From: Tissierellia bacterium
GTDB taxonomy: Bacteria; Bacillota; Clostridia; Tissierellales; Peptoniphilaceae
DNA length: 64,000 nt
NCBI GenBank assembly: GCA_030529425.1
Contig: JAUMWX010000006.1
Coordinates: 1 to 64,000, forward strand
Direction of reading: 5' to 3'
Each line of letters opens with the position of its first letter. Position 1 is the first letter of the stretch. The notes under the pieces were generated by a model. That model did no database searches, had not been told where the DNA came from, and was given only the letters and a program-made list of their open reading frames with translations. The translations under genes were made by a program, and so were the position numbers. Positions 17,214-27,671 of this stretch are shown here, piece by piece.

Positions 17214-18595
17214 AGGAGGATATGATTTTTAATCATAGTAAAAAGATGAAATATTTTGGAACAGATGGTTTTAGAGGCGAAGCTAATAAGGAACTGAATG
17301 TATACCATGCGTTTAAAATCGGAAGATTATTAGGGTGGTATTACGGAAAAAGAGTCGGAAAAGACGATGCTAAAATTTTAATAGGAAAAGATACAAGAAG
17401 ATCAAGTTATATGTTTGAAAGCGCCTTGTCGGCAGGAATAACATCAAGCGGTGCCGATGCATATTTACTTCATGTAACTACAACTCCGAGCGTTTCGTAT
17501 ATTGCCAGATCTGAGGACTTCGATTGCGGAATAATGATATCTGCAAGCCATAATCCATTTTTTGATAACGGGATAAAATTATTAAATTCGGACGGATATA
17601 AAATGGAAGAGTCCGTATTGGAAGAAATTGAAAAATATATAGATTCGGACGATGACTATATACCGCTTTCACTGAGAAACGATATCGGAAGAACCATAGA
17701 TTATATCTTGGGAAGAAATAGGTATATAGCCTACCTTTCAACAGTGGTGAGAAGATCATTCAAAGGATATAGAGTATTGTTGGATGTGTCGAACGGATCG
17801 GCATATTCAATAGCAAAAAATGTTTTTGATATTTTGGGAGCCGATGTGACAATTGTAAACAATAACCCCGACGGATTTAATATAAATGAAGAATGCGGAT
17901 CTACTCATGTTGAGAAACTTGTTGAAATGGTAAAAAACGGAAACTATGATGTGGCATTTGCATATGACGGGGATGCCGATAGATGTTTGGCAATTGATGA
18001 GACGGGAAATATAGTAACAGGTGATCATATAATGTATGTTTTCGGAAAGACGATGAAAGAAAAGGGAAGTCTTGTAGATGATGTTGTAGTAACTACAACA
18101 ATGTCAAACTTGGGACTTTTTAAGGCGTTTGATGAGATAGGAATAAAAACTGTTGTAACCGATGTGGGAGATAAGTATGTTTCCGAAGAGATTTCCAAAA
18201 ACGGTTATTCAGTCGGCGGAGAGCAATCGGGACATATAATTTTATCCAAGTATGCAACGACGGGAGACGGGGTTTTAACATCGTTAAAATTGTTAGAAGC
18301 TATAATTGAATCCAAGGCAAGTCTTTCATTATTTACAAGGGATTTGAAAATATTTCCTCAAATTTTGAAAAATATTGTTGTAAAAGATAAAAAAATAGTT
18401 CTAAACGATGAGGATGTTACTCTTGAAATACAAAAAGTTTCCGAAGAACTTGGGAAAAACGGAAGAATATTGGTGCGTCCGTCGGGAACCGAACCGAAAA
18501 TTAGAGTTATGGTTGAAGCGGAAACGGATGAACTATGCGAAATATATGTAGAAAGAGTGATTCAAGTTATAAAAAATAAAGGATATGAAGTATAA
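17214..18595 (+). CDS. glmM: Phosphoglucosamine mutase GlmM
   Basis: Coordinates include the RBS because the start is ambiguous. AGGAGG (17214-17219) is only 2 bases from the ATG at 17222, while MKYFGTDGFRG at 17246, the usual family N terminus, has no close RBS. The phosphoserine loop ISASHNP, the metal loop DGDADR, the sugar loop GEQSGHIILSKYATTGDG and the phosphate loop RPSGTEPKIRVMVE all identify GlmM, which makes glucosamine-1-phosphate for UDP-GlcNAc and peptidoglycan. A TATAAT is present near 17193. DegV starts 2 bases after the stop. Confidence 0.93.
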
Positions 18596-18597
18596 AT

Positions 18598-19431
18598 ATG
18601 AAAAAAATTATAATTGGTGACTCCGGACTTGACTTAAATCCCGGCCTTAGAGAAAAATTGAATATTAGATTGGTTCCATTTTTCATCAATATTGGAGAAA
18701 AGATGTACCATGATGACGGAAAATTAATAATTAAAAATTACTTGAAAGAAATGAAGGAATCGAAGCATGTTCCGAAAACGGCGGCTCCAACACCCGAATC
18801 CTTTTTCAATGCTATGAAGGATTATGACGAGGCGTTTATTATTACTATAAGTTCCGAATTGTCGACAACTTATAATAATGCTCTGATTGCGAAAGAAATG
18901 ATGCAAGAGCATAATCCGAATGCTAAAGTTCATGTATTTGACAGTAAATCCGCAGTTGCGGGGGAAACGGCGGTAGCTATAAAGATTCAGGAATGTATTG
19001 AACAAAACATGGAATTTGAAGATATTGTAAGAACCGTCGACAAATATGTAAATTCTATAAAAACACTTTTTATTTTGGAAAATCTTGATAATTTGGTTAA
19101 AAACGGCAGAATGTCAAAGATTGCCGGAAAGATAGCTTCCGCACTTTCGATAAATCCGATTTGTACCGGAGTTAACGGAAAGATAGAAGTTTTACACAAA
19201 GTAAGAGGGATGAAATCCGCTATCAATAAACTTGTGTCAATTATCGGGACGGAAGCAAATTCACTTGCGGATAAAGTCCTGGTGATTTCGCATATTAACT
19301 GTATTCAAAGAGCTTTGGATATAAAAAATAAAATTCAGGAACTTTACAAATTTAAAACCATAGAGATAACGGAAGCGGGCGGACTTTCTTCAACATATGC
19401 CAATGACGGCGGAATAGTGATAGCATTTTAA
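18598..19431 (+). CDS. DegV family fatty-acid-binding protein
   Basis: The product has 277 residues. The DegV/FakB fold is shown by IIGDSGLDLNPGLREKLNIR, KTAAPTPESFFNAM, TISSELSTTYNNA, VHVFDSKSAVAGETAV and the C-terminal TEAGGLSSTYANDGGIVIAF. Known FakB proteins present fatty acids to the kinase FakA, but no fakA is in this window. It begins 2 bases after glmM and ends 1 base before the next gene, so the three are probably co-transcribed. Confidence 0.9.
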   Translation: MKKIIIGDSGLDLNPGLREKLNIRLVPFFINIGEKMYHDDGKLIIKNYLKEMKESKHVPKTAAPTPESFFNAMKDYDEAFIITISSELSTTYNNALIAKEMMQEHNPNAKVHVFDSKSAVAGETAVAIKIQECIEQNMEFEDIVRTVDKYVNSIKTLFILENLDNLVKNGRMSKIAGKIASALSINPICTGVNGKIEVLHKVRGMKSAINKLVSIIGTEANSLADKVLVISHINCIQRALDIKNKIQELYKFKTIEITEAGGLSSTYANDGGIVIAF

Positions 19432-19432
19432 G

Positions 19433-21106
19433 ATGAAGAAGAGAATAAAAATTAGTCAATTATTCATACCGATATTAGCTTTATTCTTTTTTATAATATA
19501 TATTATTCCCGAAAAAACAAATACGATAAAAATAGATGGAAAAAATGAGTATATTTTGAATCCTCACAGTCTGAGACATGATAAGGAGACGCTCAATATA
19601 GCTATAGAGTATTCGGAAAATCCCTTAAATCCTTTTTATGACTCGGGACGGGAAATATCAATAATATCGAAATTGATAAATCCGTCCCTTGTCAAAAAGG
19701 ATAAAAAAAATGTTGTCGAAATGGATATTGCAAAAGAGTATTGGTATGAAGACAACGGAGGTACTATAGCGGTAGTTCTTAGAGATGACATATACTTTTC
19801 TGACGGCAAAAAGTTAAATACAAAAGATGTAGAGCAAACATTTTTGATATTGGCGGATCCTGACTATTCGGGTCCGCATTCCGATTATGTTTCCAATATA
19901 AAGGGTTATTATGAATACAAGAAAAACAGATTCAGGGATGCATTCGGTATAGAGGTCATAAACGATACCTTTATGAAATTTCACTTCGATATAGTGGATT
20001 TAAATAATGTCAATACTCTGGTTTTTCCGATAGTGAACCCGGGAGAGCAGTCAGAGATTGTTAAAAACATCAAAAATCTTGATAAGATGAAATTTGTTGA
20101 CGGAGCGGGAAGATATAAAGTTGTAGATCAGGGGCATAAGGGAATTGAGCTCGTACTGAAAAATAAAAATCAAGGTGTAGAGTTAGAGAAAATAAAAATA
20201 TTCAACTATCATTACTTTCAAGCAATAAGCGAATATAAAAAGGGTAATATAGATATTGTATATAAATATAATAAGAAACCCGAATGGGAAAATGCGATTG
20301 ATGAAAGGGTAAAAGAGTATTCTTACACTTTGGATAATCAGGCGAATAACTCCTATATAATGGGATTTAATTTCAACAGTGAGATATTCGGCGACAAAGA
20401 AATGCGAAGAGCACTTAGAAATTCAATAGATTTTAAAGATGTTGTGGAAGATGTCTATGGTAAGGGAATTTATTTGTTTCCGCTATTGCCTATATACCAA
20501 AACAGTTGGTTCAGGGATGAGACTCTTATAGATGCGTCAATGATTCATTTGAAGGATATTTTGGAAAAAAAATATAAGATTATTGACGGATACTTTGAAA
20601 AAGGAGGAAGACCCTTTACAATAAAAATTGCCGGCTCAAAAAATGATGATTATTTCAACAAAGTGATTCCCGGACTGGAGGAGCAATTCAAAGGTCAGGG
20701 GATTAAACTTGAGACATACAGTTTGGAGGACCAGGAAATGTTTGAGGTTTTGAACGGCAGGGGAAGCTATGACTTGTTTATAACCAACAGATTGACAACG
20801 GAGTTGCCCAGCATCAGAGATGAAATAGCAAACAAAGAGGATAAAACTCTTCTGAACACCGAGCTGACATCGGAAGCGATAATGATGATATTATCAAATA
20901 AAGATAAGACGGATACTCGTAAAAATATTCAAAATCTGTCCAGAACATGGCAGGAATCATTTATAGTAAATACCCCATATATAGTAATGTCTTCATCCAA
21001 CCGAATGACAATAATAAATAAAGCAATTACGGGGATATATATAAATGAATTTGTTGGAATTGATTACGAGGAAAATCTTAAAAATATAAAAATTAGGTAC
21101 AAATAA
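19433..21106 (+). CDS. Family-5 (peptide/nickel-type) extracellular solute-binding protein, membrane-anchored
   Basis: The product has 557 residues. A single N-terminal TM (about 9-24) replaces the usual lipobox. The SBP_bac_5 fold is indicated by LNIAIEYSENPLNPFYDSG, IAVVLRDDIYFSDGKKLNTKDVEQT, the central GFNFNSEIFGDKEMRRALRN and SYDLFITNRL. No permease or ATPase gene is nearby. It follows DegV by 1 base and has a poor RBS, suggesting coupling. Without its own transporter it may serve a transporter encoded elsewhere or act as a sensor; its ligand is unknown. Confidence 0.8.
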   Translation: MKKRIKISQLFIPILALFFFIIYIIPEKTNTIKIDGKNEYILNPHSLRHDKETLNIAIEYSENPLNPFYDSGREISIISKLINPSLVKKDKKNVVEMDIAKEYWYEDNGGTIAVVLRDDIYFSDGKKLNTKDVEQTFLILADPDYSGPHSDYVSNIKGYYEYKKNRFRDAFGIEVINDTFMKFHFDIVDLNNVNTLVFPIVNPGEQSEIVKNIKNLDKMKFVDGAGRYKVVDQGHKGIELVLKNKNQGVELEKIKIFNYHYFQAISEYKKGNIDIVYKYNKKPEWENAIDERVKEYSYTLDNQANNSYIMGFNFNSEIFGDKEMRRALRNSIDFKDVVEDVYGKGIYLFPLLPIYQNSWFRDETLIDASMIHLKDILEKKYKIIDGYFEKGGRPFTIKIAGSKNDDYFNKVIPGLEEQFKGQGIKLETYSLEDQEMFEVLNGRGSYDLFITNRLTTELPSIRDEIANKEDKTLLNTELTSEAIMMILSNKDKTDTRKNIQNLSRTWQESFIVNTPYIVMSSSNRMTIINKAITGIYINEFVGIDYEENLKNIKIRYK

Positions 21107-21113
21107 TGTTTTA

Positions 21114-21122
21114 TGCTATAAT
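21114..21122 (+). promoter_or_regulatory. Extended -10 promoter of tig-clpP-clpX
   Basis: TGCTATAAT lies 36 bases before the trigger-factor ATG; no clear -35 is present. No CtsR-type heptad repeat is seen here. Confidence 0.5.
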
Positions 21123-21158
21123 TAATAGGTTAAAAAAGGTATCAAATAGGAGGAAAAG

Positions 21159-22469
21159 ATGATTAAATTAGTATCACATGAAAATGATAAAGCGGTATTT
21201 ACAGTTGAAGTAAGTTTTGATGAATTTAAAAATGAAGTACAAAAGGCATATCTTAATAATAGAGGAAGATTCAATATTCCCGGATTCAGAAAGGGAAAAG
21301 CTCCGAAACAAATAATTGAAGTTAACTATGGAAAAGAGGTATTTTGGGCGGATGCATTGGATCAATTACTACCGGGTTCATATCTTAAAGGAGTTGACGA
21401 ATTGGAATTGAAGCCAATCGCCAAACCTGAAGTTGATGTAGACAAGATCGAAGAGGGAAAAACTATAACTTTGACATTTACTGTTGAAACACAGCCTGTT
21501 CCCGAGTTGGCGGATTATTCTGTAATTGAAATTGAAAAACTTAATGAAGAAGTTTCTGAAGAAGAAATCGATGCAAGAATTAAGAGCGAAATCGAAAAGA
21601 ATAAAGTAATAAAGACGGCGGAAGACAGGGCTGTCAAAGAAGGAGATATAGCAGTAATCGATTTTGAAGGCTTCAAGGATGAAGTTGCATTTGAAGGCGG
21701 AAAAGGAGAAAATTACGAATTAAAAATAGGTTCAAAAACATTCATTCCAGGATTTGAAGAAGGCATCGTGGGTGCCAAAAAGGGAGACAAATTGGACTTA
21801 AATGTTACATTCCCGGAAGATTACCAAGCTGAAGAATTGAAGGGACAACCGGTGGTATTCAAGGTGGAAGTTAAAGAAATTAAAGAAGAGATTCTTCCTG
21901 AATTGGACGATGAGTTCGTAATGGATGTTTCCGAGTTTGATACTGTTGAAGAGTACAGAGCTGATATAAAGGCTAAGTTGGAAGACGAATTAAAGAAATC
22001 TAATGAGCAAAAGTTGGAAAACTTGACTTTAGAAAAAGTTATTTCCATGACTGAGGTTACAGCTCCGGAATCAATGGTTGAAGAACAAATTGACAGAGAA
22101 TTCGAAGAGTATAAGCATAATCTTTCACATATGGGATTGACAATCGAAATGTTTTACAATGCAACTCAGTCCAGTGAAGAGGATGTAAGAGCCGAATTTA
22201 GAGAAAGAGCGATACAAAAAGTTAAGGCTGAATTGGTATTGGACGCTCTTGTTGAAAAACAAGGTGTTGAAGTTACAGATGAAGAATTGGAACAGGAATA
22301 TAAGGATATTTCTAAACAATACGGACAAGAAAATGAAAAATTCTTGGAACAAATTAAGAAATCAATAAGTCCTTCTTTTGTAAAAGATGTTATTAAAAAG
22401 AGAAAAGTTGTTAAGTCTTTAGTTAAAAATGTAAAATTTGTTGAAAAGAAAGAAGAAACAGAAGAATAG
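21159..22469 (+). CDS. tig: Trigger factor (ribosome-bound chaperone, prolyl isomerase)
   Basis: The product has 436 residues. The N-terminal ribosome-binding domain carries the signature FNIPGFRKGKAPKQI. The FKBP-type PPIase domain is at about 160-245 (GDIAVIDFEGF, FIPGFEEGIVGAKKGD, FPEDYQAEELKGQPVVFKV). A helical C-terminal chaperone domain completes it. RBS TAGGAGGAAAAG. It heads the tig-clpP-clpX block, a common Firmicute arrangement that links nascent-chain folding to proteolysis. Confidence 0.97.
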   Translation: MIKLVSHENDKAVFTVEVSFDEFKNEVQKAYLNNRGRFNIPGFRKGKAPKQIIEVNYGKEVFWADALDQLLPGSYLKGVDELELKPIAKPEVDVDKIEEGKTITLTFTVETQPVPELADYSVIEIEKLNEEVSEEEIDARIKSEIEKNKVIKTAEDRAVKEGDIAVIDFEGFKDEVAFEGGKGENYELKIGSKTFIPGFEEGIVGAKKGDKLDLNVTFPEDYQAEELKGQPVVFKVEVKEIKEEILPELDDEFVMDVSEFDTVEEYRADIKAKLEDELKKSNEQKLENLTLEKVISMTEVTAPESMVEEQIDREFEEYKHNLSHMGLTIEMFYNATQSSEEDVRAEFRERAIQKVKAELVLDALVEKQGVEVTDEELEQEYKDISKQYGQENEKFLEQIKKSISPSFVKDVIKKRKVVKSLVKNVKFVEKKEETEE

Positions 22470-22478
22470 GAGGAGTTT

Positions 22479-23069
22479 ATGCCTTTAGTTCCTACAGTAA
22501 TAGAAATTACAAACAGAGGCGAAAGAGCCTACGACATATATTCCAGATTATTAAATGACAGAATTATATTCATTTCCGGAGAAATTGAAAACCATATGGC
22601 AGACTTGATAGTTGCGCAGTTGCTTTATTTGGAGTCACAAGACCCGAAGAAGGATATTCAACTGTATATAAATTCACCGGGTGGTGCTGTAACTGCGGGA
22701 ATGGCTATATACGACACAATGCAATATATAAAACCCGACATATCAACTATTTGTATCGGTCAGGCGGCAAGTATGGGAGCGGTATTGCTTTCAGCCGGAA
22801 CAAAGGGTAAAAGATTTGCCCTTCCGAATGCGGATGTTATGATACACCAACCATTGGGCGGAGCTCAAGGTCAGGTTACGGATATAAGAATAGTATCCGA
22901 AAAAATTCAAAAAGTTAAAGATAATCTGAATAAAATTTTGGCGGAAAACACAGGACAATCTTTTGAAAAGATTGAAAAGGATACAGACAGAGATTATTAT
23001 ATGACGGCTCAAGAAGCTGTTGAATACGGATTGATAGATAAAGTTATTGAAAGTCATAAGGAGATTTAA
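22479..23069 (+). CDS. clpP: ATP-dependent Clp protease proteolytic subunit
   Basis: The product has 196 residues. The catalytic Ser lies in [19 protein letters not shown], His in [12 protein letters not shown], and Asp in [15 protein letters not shown]. It forms the tetradecameric peptidase driven by ClpX (next gene) and ClpC-type ATPases. RBS TAGGAGGAG. The stop shares one base with the clpX start. Confidence 0.97.
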   Translation: MPLVPTVIEITNRGERAYDIYSRLLNDRIIFISGEIENHMADLIVAQLLYLESQDPKKDIQLYINSPGGAVTAGMAIYDTMQYIKPDISTICIGQAASMGAVLLSAGTKGKRFALPNADVMIHQPLGGAQGQVTDIRIVSEKIQKVKDNLNKILAENTGQSFEKIEKDTDRDYYMTAQEAVEYGLIDKVIESHKEI

Positions 23070-24298
23070 TGGCTAACTACAAAGAAGAAGATAAGCATTG
23101 TTCTTTTTGTGGTAAAAGTTCTACCGAAGTTTCAAGAATCATACAGGGACCTGAAGATGTAGGCATTTGTGATGAGTGTGTAAGTATTTGTAGTGAGATT
23201 CTTGAAGAAGAATTCGCATTGTCAAGATCGGAAACGAAAATAGACAAGCTTCCGTATCCTCAAGAAATAAAGGAATTTTTGGATGATTATGTAATCAAGC
23301 AGGAGCAAGCGAAAAAGACGCTTGCCGTTGCTGTTTACAACCACTATAAAAGAATAAATGCAAAATATGATAGCGATATAGATTTACAAAAATCAAATAT
23401 TTGTTTAATAGGACCTACAGGATCCGGAAAGACGCTTTTAGCTCAAAGTTTGGCGAAGACTTTGAATGTTCCTTTTGCTATAGCCGATGCGACAAGTCTT
23501 ACCGAAGCCGGATATGTAGGGGAAGATGTTGAAAATATATTACTTAAATTGGTTCAGGCTTCCGACTATAACATAGAAAAGGCGGAGAGGGGAATCATTT
23601 ATATTGACGAGATAGACAAGATTACCAGAAAAAGTGAAAATCCGTCCATTACGAGAGATGTGAGCGGGGAAGGTGTTCAACAGGCACTTCTTAAGATGAT
23701 TGAAGGAACTGTAGCCAATGTTCCGCCACAAGGGGGGAGAAAACATCCTCAACAAGAATATATCAAGGTGGATACTACCAATATTTTGTTTATTGTTGGT
23801 GGTGCATTTGACGGAATCGAGAAAATAATCGATAAAAGAAGCGAAAAAAAATCTATAGGATTTGGTGCTGAAGTAAGAAAAAGCGGTACAATCGGGCTTG
23901 GAGAGAAATTGAAAAATATTACGCCTGAAGATTTGATGAAATATGGATTAATTCCGGAATTTGTCGGAAGAGTTCCGATAATAGTTTCACTTGAAGAGTT
24001 GGACGAAGAAGCTTTGATGACTATACTGACAGAACCGAAAAATGCCTTAATCAAGCAATATAAAGAATTATTCAAGATGGACGGGGTCGAATTGGAAGTC
24101 GAAGACGAGGCCATAAAGGAAGTTGCAAGGCTTGCCATACTTAGAAATACGGGAGCAAGGGGATTAAGAGCAATTTTGGAAGAGAGTCTTTTGGATATAA
24201 TGTATGAAATTCCGTCAAGATCAGATGTTAAAAAAGTTATCATTACTAAGGAAAACATCGCAGAAAAAACAAAACCAAAATTAGTATTGAATAAATAA
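23069..24298 (+). CDS. clpX: ClpX unfoldase
   Basis: The product has 409 residues. The N-terminal zinc-binding domain has four Cys (CSFCGKSS...CDECVSIC). Walker A is GPTGSGKT (about 113-120), the pore-loop region follows GYVGEDVE, and Walker B is IIYIDEID. The IGF loop that docks on ClpP is visible in [10 protein letters not shown]. The product completes the ClpXP protease with the preceding gene, from which it is separated by a 1-base overlap. Confidence 0.97.
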   Translation: MANYKEEDKHCSFCGKSSTEVSRIIQGPEDVGICDECVSICSEILEEEFALSRSETKIDKLPYPQEIKEFLDDYVIKQEQAKKTLAVAVYNHYKRINAKYDSDIDLQKSNICLIGPTGSGKTLLAQSLAKTLNVPFAIADATSLTEAGYVGEDVENILLKLVQASDYNIEKAERGIIYIDEIDKITRKSENPSITRDVSGEGVQQALLKMIEGTVANVPPQGGRKHPQQEYIKVDTTNILFIVGGAFDGIEKIIDKRSEKKSIGFGAEVRKSGTIGLGEKLKNITPEDLMKYGLIPEFVGRVPIIVSLEELDEEALMTILTEPKNALIKQYKELFKMDGVELEVEDEAIKEVARLAILRNTGARGLRAILEESLLDIMYEIPSRSDVKKVIITKENIAEKTKPKLVLNK

Positions 24299-24303
24299 AG
24301 GGT

Positions 24304-24366
24304 CTGACAAAACTTTTCTAGTCCTTATGAATTAGTTTGGGTATAAGAAAGTTTGTCAGCTTTTTT
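24304..24366 (+). terminator. Terminator between clpX and lon
   Basis: CTGACAAAACTTTTC pairs, with one bulge, with GAAAGTTTGTCAG across a 28-base loop, followed by CTTTTTT. The hairpin ends only 20 bases before the lon ATG, so lon either has a promoter inside the loop region or depends on read-through. Confidence 0.75.
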
Positions 24367-24385
24367 AAAAGGGAGAGGAGGTTTT

Positions 24386-26713
24386 ATGGAAAAATATTAT
24401 AGTGAAACTATAATTGAAGTTCCTGTTGTCGCTCTAAGAGGACTATGGATTTTTCCTCACATGATTGTAAACTTTGATGTGGGAAGAGATATTTCAAAGA
24501 GGGCAGTTGAGGAAGCGTTGGCAAGAAATTCTATTATAATGTTGACAACTCAAAAAGATGCCACAGTTGAGAAGCCTGAATTGGATGAGATAAACTCCAT
24601 GGGAATTGTAGCGAAAATTAAGCAAACCATTACATTGCCCAACGGAAATGTCAGAGTATTCATAGAGGGAATCAACAGAGCTGAAATACAGGAATTCATT
24701 CAATCAGATGAATATTATTTCGTAAAAGCCGTAGAATATAAGCGTGAAGAGATAGAAGAAAATATAGAATTAAAAGCAATCAGAAGACTTTGTTTGGAAG
24801 ATTTGGAACAATATACGAATTACAGAGACGAAATTCCCAGAGAAGCAATTTACGGTCTTAAAGGAGAGAAAGATGCTTCGATATTTTCGGACTTGATGGC
24901 GTCATATTTACGACTGGAATTACAAGATTATCAAGACTTGTTGGAAGAAATTGATGTATATAAAAGACTGATTCTTCTGCATGAATTCATGACAAGAGAA
25001 CTTGAGATTTTAAAACTGGAATTTGAAATCAATCAGAAAGTAAAAACAAATATAAATAAAAGTCAAAAAGAGTACTATCTGAAAGAACAATTACAAATTA
25101 TTAAAACGGAGCTTGGGGAAGAAAACCTGGATCCGGATGACTATATTACCGAATATATCGAAAAAATCGAAGCTTTGAGCATTTCGGACGAACATAAAGA
25201 GCATTTGAACAAAGAGGCTAAAAGATTGAAGTTCATGTCGCAAGGATCGCCGGAAATCAATGTTATCAGGACATATTTGGACTATGCCCTGGAGATACCT
25301 TGGGGAGTTTATACAAAGGATATAATAGATATCAAAAAATCCAAGAGTGTTTTAGACAGGGATCATTTCGGGCTTAAGGATGTTAAAGAGAGAATTTTGG
25401 AGTTCATTTCCGTCAGAAAGCTGAAGAAGGATATGAAAGGGTCCATTTTATGTTTGGTAGGACCTCCGGGAGTCGGAAAAACATCAATTGTAAAATCTGT
25501 TGCGGAATCAATGAACAGGAATTATATATCGATGAGACTTGGCGGACTTGCTGACGAGAGTGAAATTCGTGGACACAGAAAGACCTATATCGGTTCTATG
25601 CCGGGCAGAATAATTACAAATTTAATCGAGGGAAAATCATTAAATCCGGTATTTTTACTTGATGAAATTGATAAAATCTCCGCCGATTATAAAGCGGATC
25701 CCGCATCTGCTTTATTAGAGGTATTGGATCCTAATCAAAACAATAAGTTTTTAGACAGATATTTGGAAATACCTATAGACCTGTCTCAGGTTATGTTTGT
25801 AACGACAGCAAACTCCGTTTCAACTATTCCGAGAGCATTGCTGGACAGAATGGAAGTTATACAAATAAGCGGATACACTTCAAGCGAGAAATTTGAGATT
25901 GCCAAAAAATACTTACTGCCTAAACAGACGGTGGAGCATGGTTTAACATCATCTCAATTCAAGATAACGGATTCGGTAATAAAAAAAATCATAAATAACT
26001 ACACCAGAGAAGCCGGGGTTAGAAATCTTGAAAGGATGATAGCCAAGGCGTCCAGAAAGACGGCGATGAAAATTGTCGACGGTGCGGAATCCGTAACAGT
26101 AAATCTTAAAAACTACAAAGAGTTTCTCGGAAGAGAATTAATTTTGGATGACGAAATAATCAGAGAACCGATAGTAGGATTAGTGACGGGTTTGGCATGG
26201 ACCCAAGTCGGCGGGGAACTTCTACAAATAGAAGTTAATGTAGTTGAAGGTAAAGGAAAAATACAACTTACGGGATCTCTTGGAAATGTCATGAAAGAAT
26301 CAGCCATGGCTGCAATTTCGTACATCAGATCCGACTGTGAAAGATATGGAATAGACAAGGAATTCCATGATAAATACGATATTCATATCCATGTCCCTGA
26401 AGGTGCTACACCTAAGGACGGTCCGTCTGCGGGGATAACAATGACAACGGCACTTATATCGGCATTGACTAACAGAAAGGTCAGACAGGATGTGGCAATG
26501 ACCGGAGAGGTTACAATAAGAGGAAGAGTCCTTCCTATAGGCGGGTTGAAAGAAAAATCACTTGCTGCAAACAGATATGGTATAAATACCGTGATAATTC
26601 CTAAGCAAAATGAAAGGGATTTGGAAGATATTCCTGACAGTATAAGAAAAAATATGGAATTTATAGCGGTTAAAAATGTTCAGGAAGTTTTGGATATAGC
26701 TTTATTAAAGTAG
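24386..26713 (+). CDS. lon: ATP-dependent protease Lon
   Basis: Start ATG 24386 follows GAGAGGAGGTTTT; an earlier in-frame start lies within the terminator and is rejected. The product has 775 residues: an N-terminal substrate-binding LON domain (VPVVALRGLWIFPHMI), an AAA+ module with Walker A GPPGVGKT (about 358-365), Walker B FLLDEIDKI, and a C-terminal protease with the Ser-Lys dyad (Ser in KDGPSAGIT, Lys in GGLKEKSLAA). It degrades damaged and regulatory proteins. engB follows 7 bases later. Confidence 0.97.
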   Translation: MEKYYSETIIEVPVVALRGLWIFPHMIVNFDVGRDISKRAVEEALARNSIIMLTTQKDATVEKPELDEINSMGIVAKIKQTITLPNGNVRVFIEGINRAEIQEFIQSDEYYFVKAVEYKREEIEENIELKAIRRLCLEDLEQYTNYRDEIPREAIYGLKGEKDASIFSDLMASYLRLELQDYQDLLEEIDVYKRLILLHEFMTRELEILKLEFEINQKVKTNINKSQKEYYLKEQLQIIKTELGEENLDPDDYITEYIEKIEALSISDEHKEHLNKEAKRLKFMSQGSPEINVIRTYLDYALEIPWGVYTKDIIDIKKSKSVLDRDHFGLKDVKERILEFISVRKLKKDMKGSILCLVGPPGVGKTSIVKSVAESMNRNYISMRLGGLADESEIRGHRKTYIGSMPGRIITNLIEGKSLNPVFLLDEIDKISADYKADPASALLEVLDPNQNNKFLDRYLEIPIDLSQVMFVTTANSVSTIPRALLDRMEVIQISGYTSSEKFEIAKKYLLPKQTVEHGLTSSQFKITDSVIKKIINNYTREAGVRNLERMIAKASRKTAMKIVDGAESVTVNLKNYKEFLGRELILDDEIIREPIVGLVTGLAWTQVGGELLQIEVNVVEGKGKIQLTGSLGNVMKESAMAAISYIRSDCERYGIDKEFHDKYDIHIHVPEGATPKDGPSAGITMTTALISALTNRKVRQDVAMTGEVTIRGRVLPIGGLKEKSLAANRYGINTVIIPKQNERDLEDIPDSIRKNMEFIAVKNVQEVLDIALLK

Positions 26714-26720
26714 GTGAAAT

Positions 26721-27314
26721 ATGAAAATAAATAATCCGACCTTGGAAAAAATAGCGGTTAAGATTGAACAATATCCCGATTCGGGTCTTGGAGAAATCGC
26801 ACTTTGCGGAAGATCCAATGTAGGAAAATCATCTTTAATAAACTCATTGGTGAACAGAAAGGCCCTTGCCAGGACGAGTTCAAAACCGGGAAAAACCAGG
26901 ACTATAAATTTCTACAATATAGATGATGTGTTCAGATTGGTGGATTTACCTGGATACGGTTATGCAGCGGTTTCCATTTCCGAGAGGGAAAGCTGGGTAA
27001 AAACTATAAACACTTACCTTGAAACCAGGGAGAACTTAAGAGAAGTATTCTTATTGGTGGATATCAGACATGAGCCTACGGATCAGGATAAGATGATGTA
27101 CGACTGGATACTGTCGGCGGGATTTGAGGGATATGTGATTGCCACAAAACTTGATAAAATCGGCAAATCCAGACTGTTGCAACACATCAAGAAGATTGCG
27201 GAAAAACTTGAAATAAAAGACAGGAAAAAGATAATTTACTATTCTGCTGAAACCAAAGAAAACAAAGAATATCTTTTGGACTTAATTGAAAGAATAGTAA
27301 GCGAAAAGATTTAA
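26721..27314 (+). CDS. engB: Ribosome-biogenesis GTPase EngB/YsxC
   Basis: The product has 197 residues of the TRAFAC GTPase fold: G1 GRSNVGKSSL, the switch region SSKPGKTRTINFYNI, G3 DLPGYGYAA and G4 TKLDK. Required for 50S assembly in Bacillus and relatives. The lon-engB order is conserved in many Firmicutes. A strong hairpin follows. Confidence 0.96.
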   Translation: MKINNPTLEKIAVKIEQYPDSGLGEIALCGRSNVGKSSLINSLVNRKALARTSSKPGKTRTINFYNIDDVFRLVDLPGYGYAAVSISERESWVKTINTYLETRENLREVFLLVDIRHEPTDQDKMMYDWILSAGFEGYVIATKLDKIGKSRLLQHIKKIAEKLEIKDRKKIIYYSAETKENKEYLLDLIERIVSEKI

Positions 27315-27321
27315 ACTAAAA

Positions 27322-27348
27322 AGGGCTGGTAAACCAGCCCTAATTTTG
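27322..27348 (+). terminator. Terminator between engB and rubredoxin (converging)
   Basis: A perfect 9-bp GC-rich stem (AGGGCTGGT with ACCAGCCCT) and 2-base loop, with a short T-tract on the plus side and T-rich sequence on the minus side. It probably serves both genes. Confidence 0.8.
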
Positions 27349-27353
27349 ATTTC

Positions 27354-27512
27354 TTATAATTGTTCAAACATTCCTTTGTCAACTCCACACATTGGACAAG
27401 TCCAATCTTCAGGTAGACTTTCAAAAGATGTTCCAGGCTCGATACCGTTATCCGGATCACCTAATTCTGGATCATAAATGTATCCACATGCTTGACATTC
27501 CCATTTGCTCAT
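27354..27512 (-). CDS. Rubredoxin
   Basis: A 52-residue protein. Two CxxCG iron-binding knuckles ([11 protein letters not shown] near the N terminus and [12 protein letters not shown] near the C terminus) bind one Fe(Cys)4 centre. DWTCPMCG and the Asp/Pro-rich middle are typical. It carries single electrons, in anaerobes usually to oxygen or peroxide reductases. RBS GGAGGTG lies 5 bases before the ATG at 27512. No partner gene is adjacent. Confidence 0.97.
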   Translation of the reverse strand: MSKWECQACGYIYDPELGDPDNGIEPGTSFESLPEDWTCPMCGVDKGMFEQL

Positions 27513-27671
27513 ATTAACACCTCCATAAATAATATATGACTTTCGTCCTACTTATTATAATATATTCTTTGTAAAATTTCAAAAAATAAGATAATTAGGA
27601 GATTTTAAGAATATTTATTTTGTTTATTTGATTTTCTCATGGGTAAATAACTAGTGAATGTGGGGGATGGT

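Noticed and set aside
23749-24258. 169-residue minus-strand ORF
   Set aside because: It lies entirely inside clpX, is Ser-rich and lacks an RBS; it is a shadow of the real gene.
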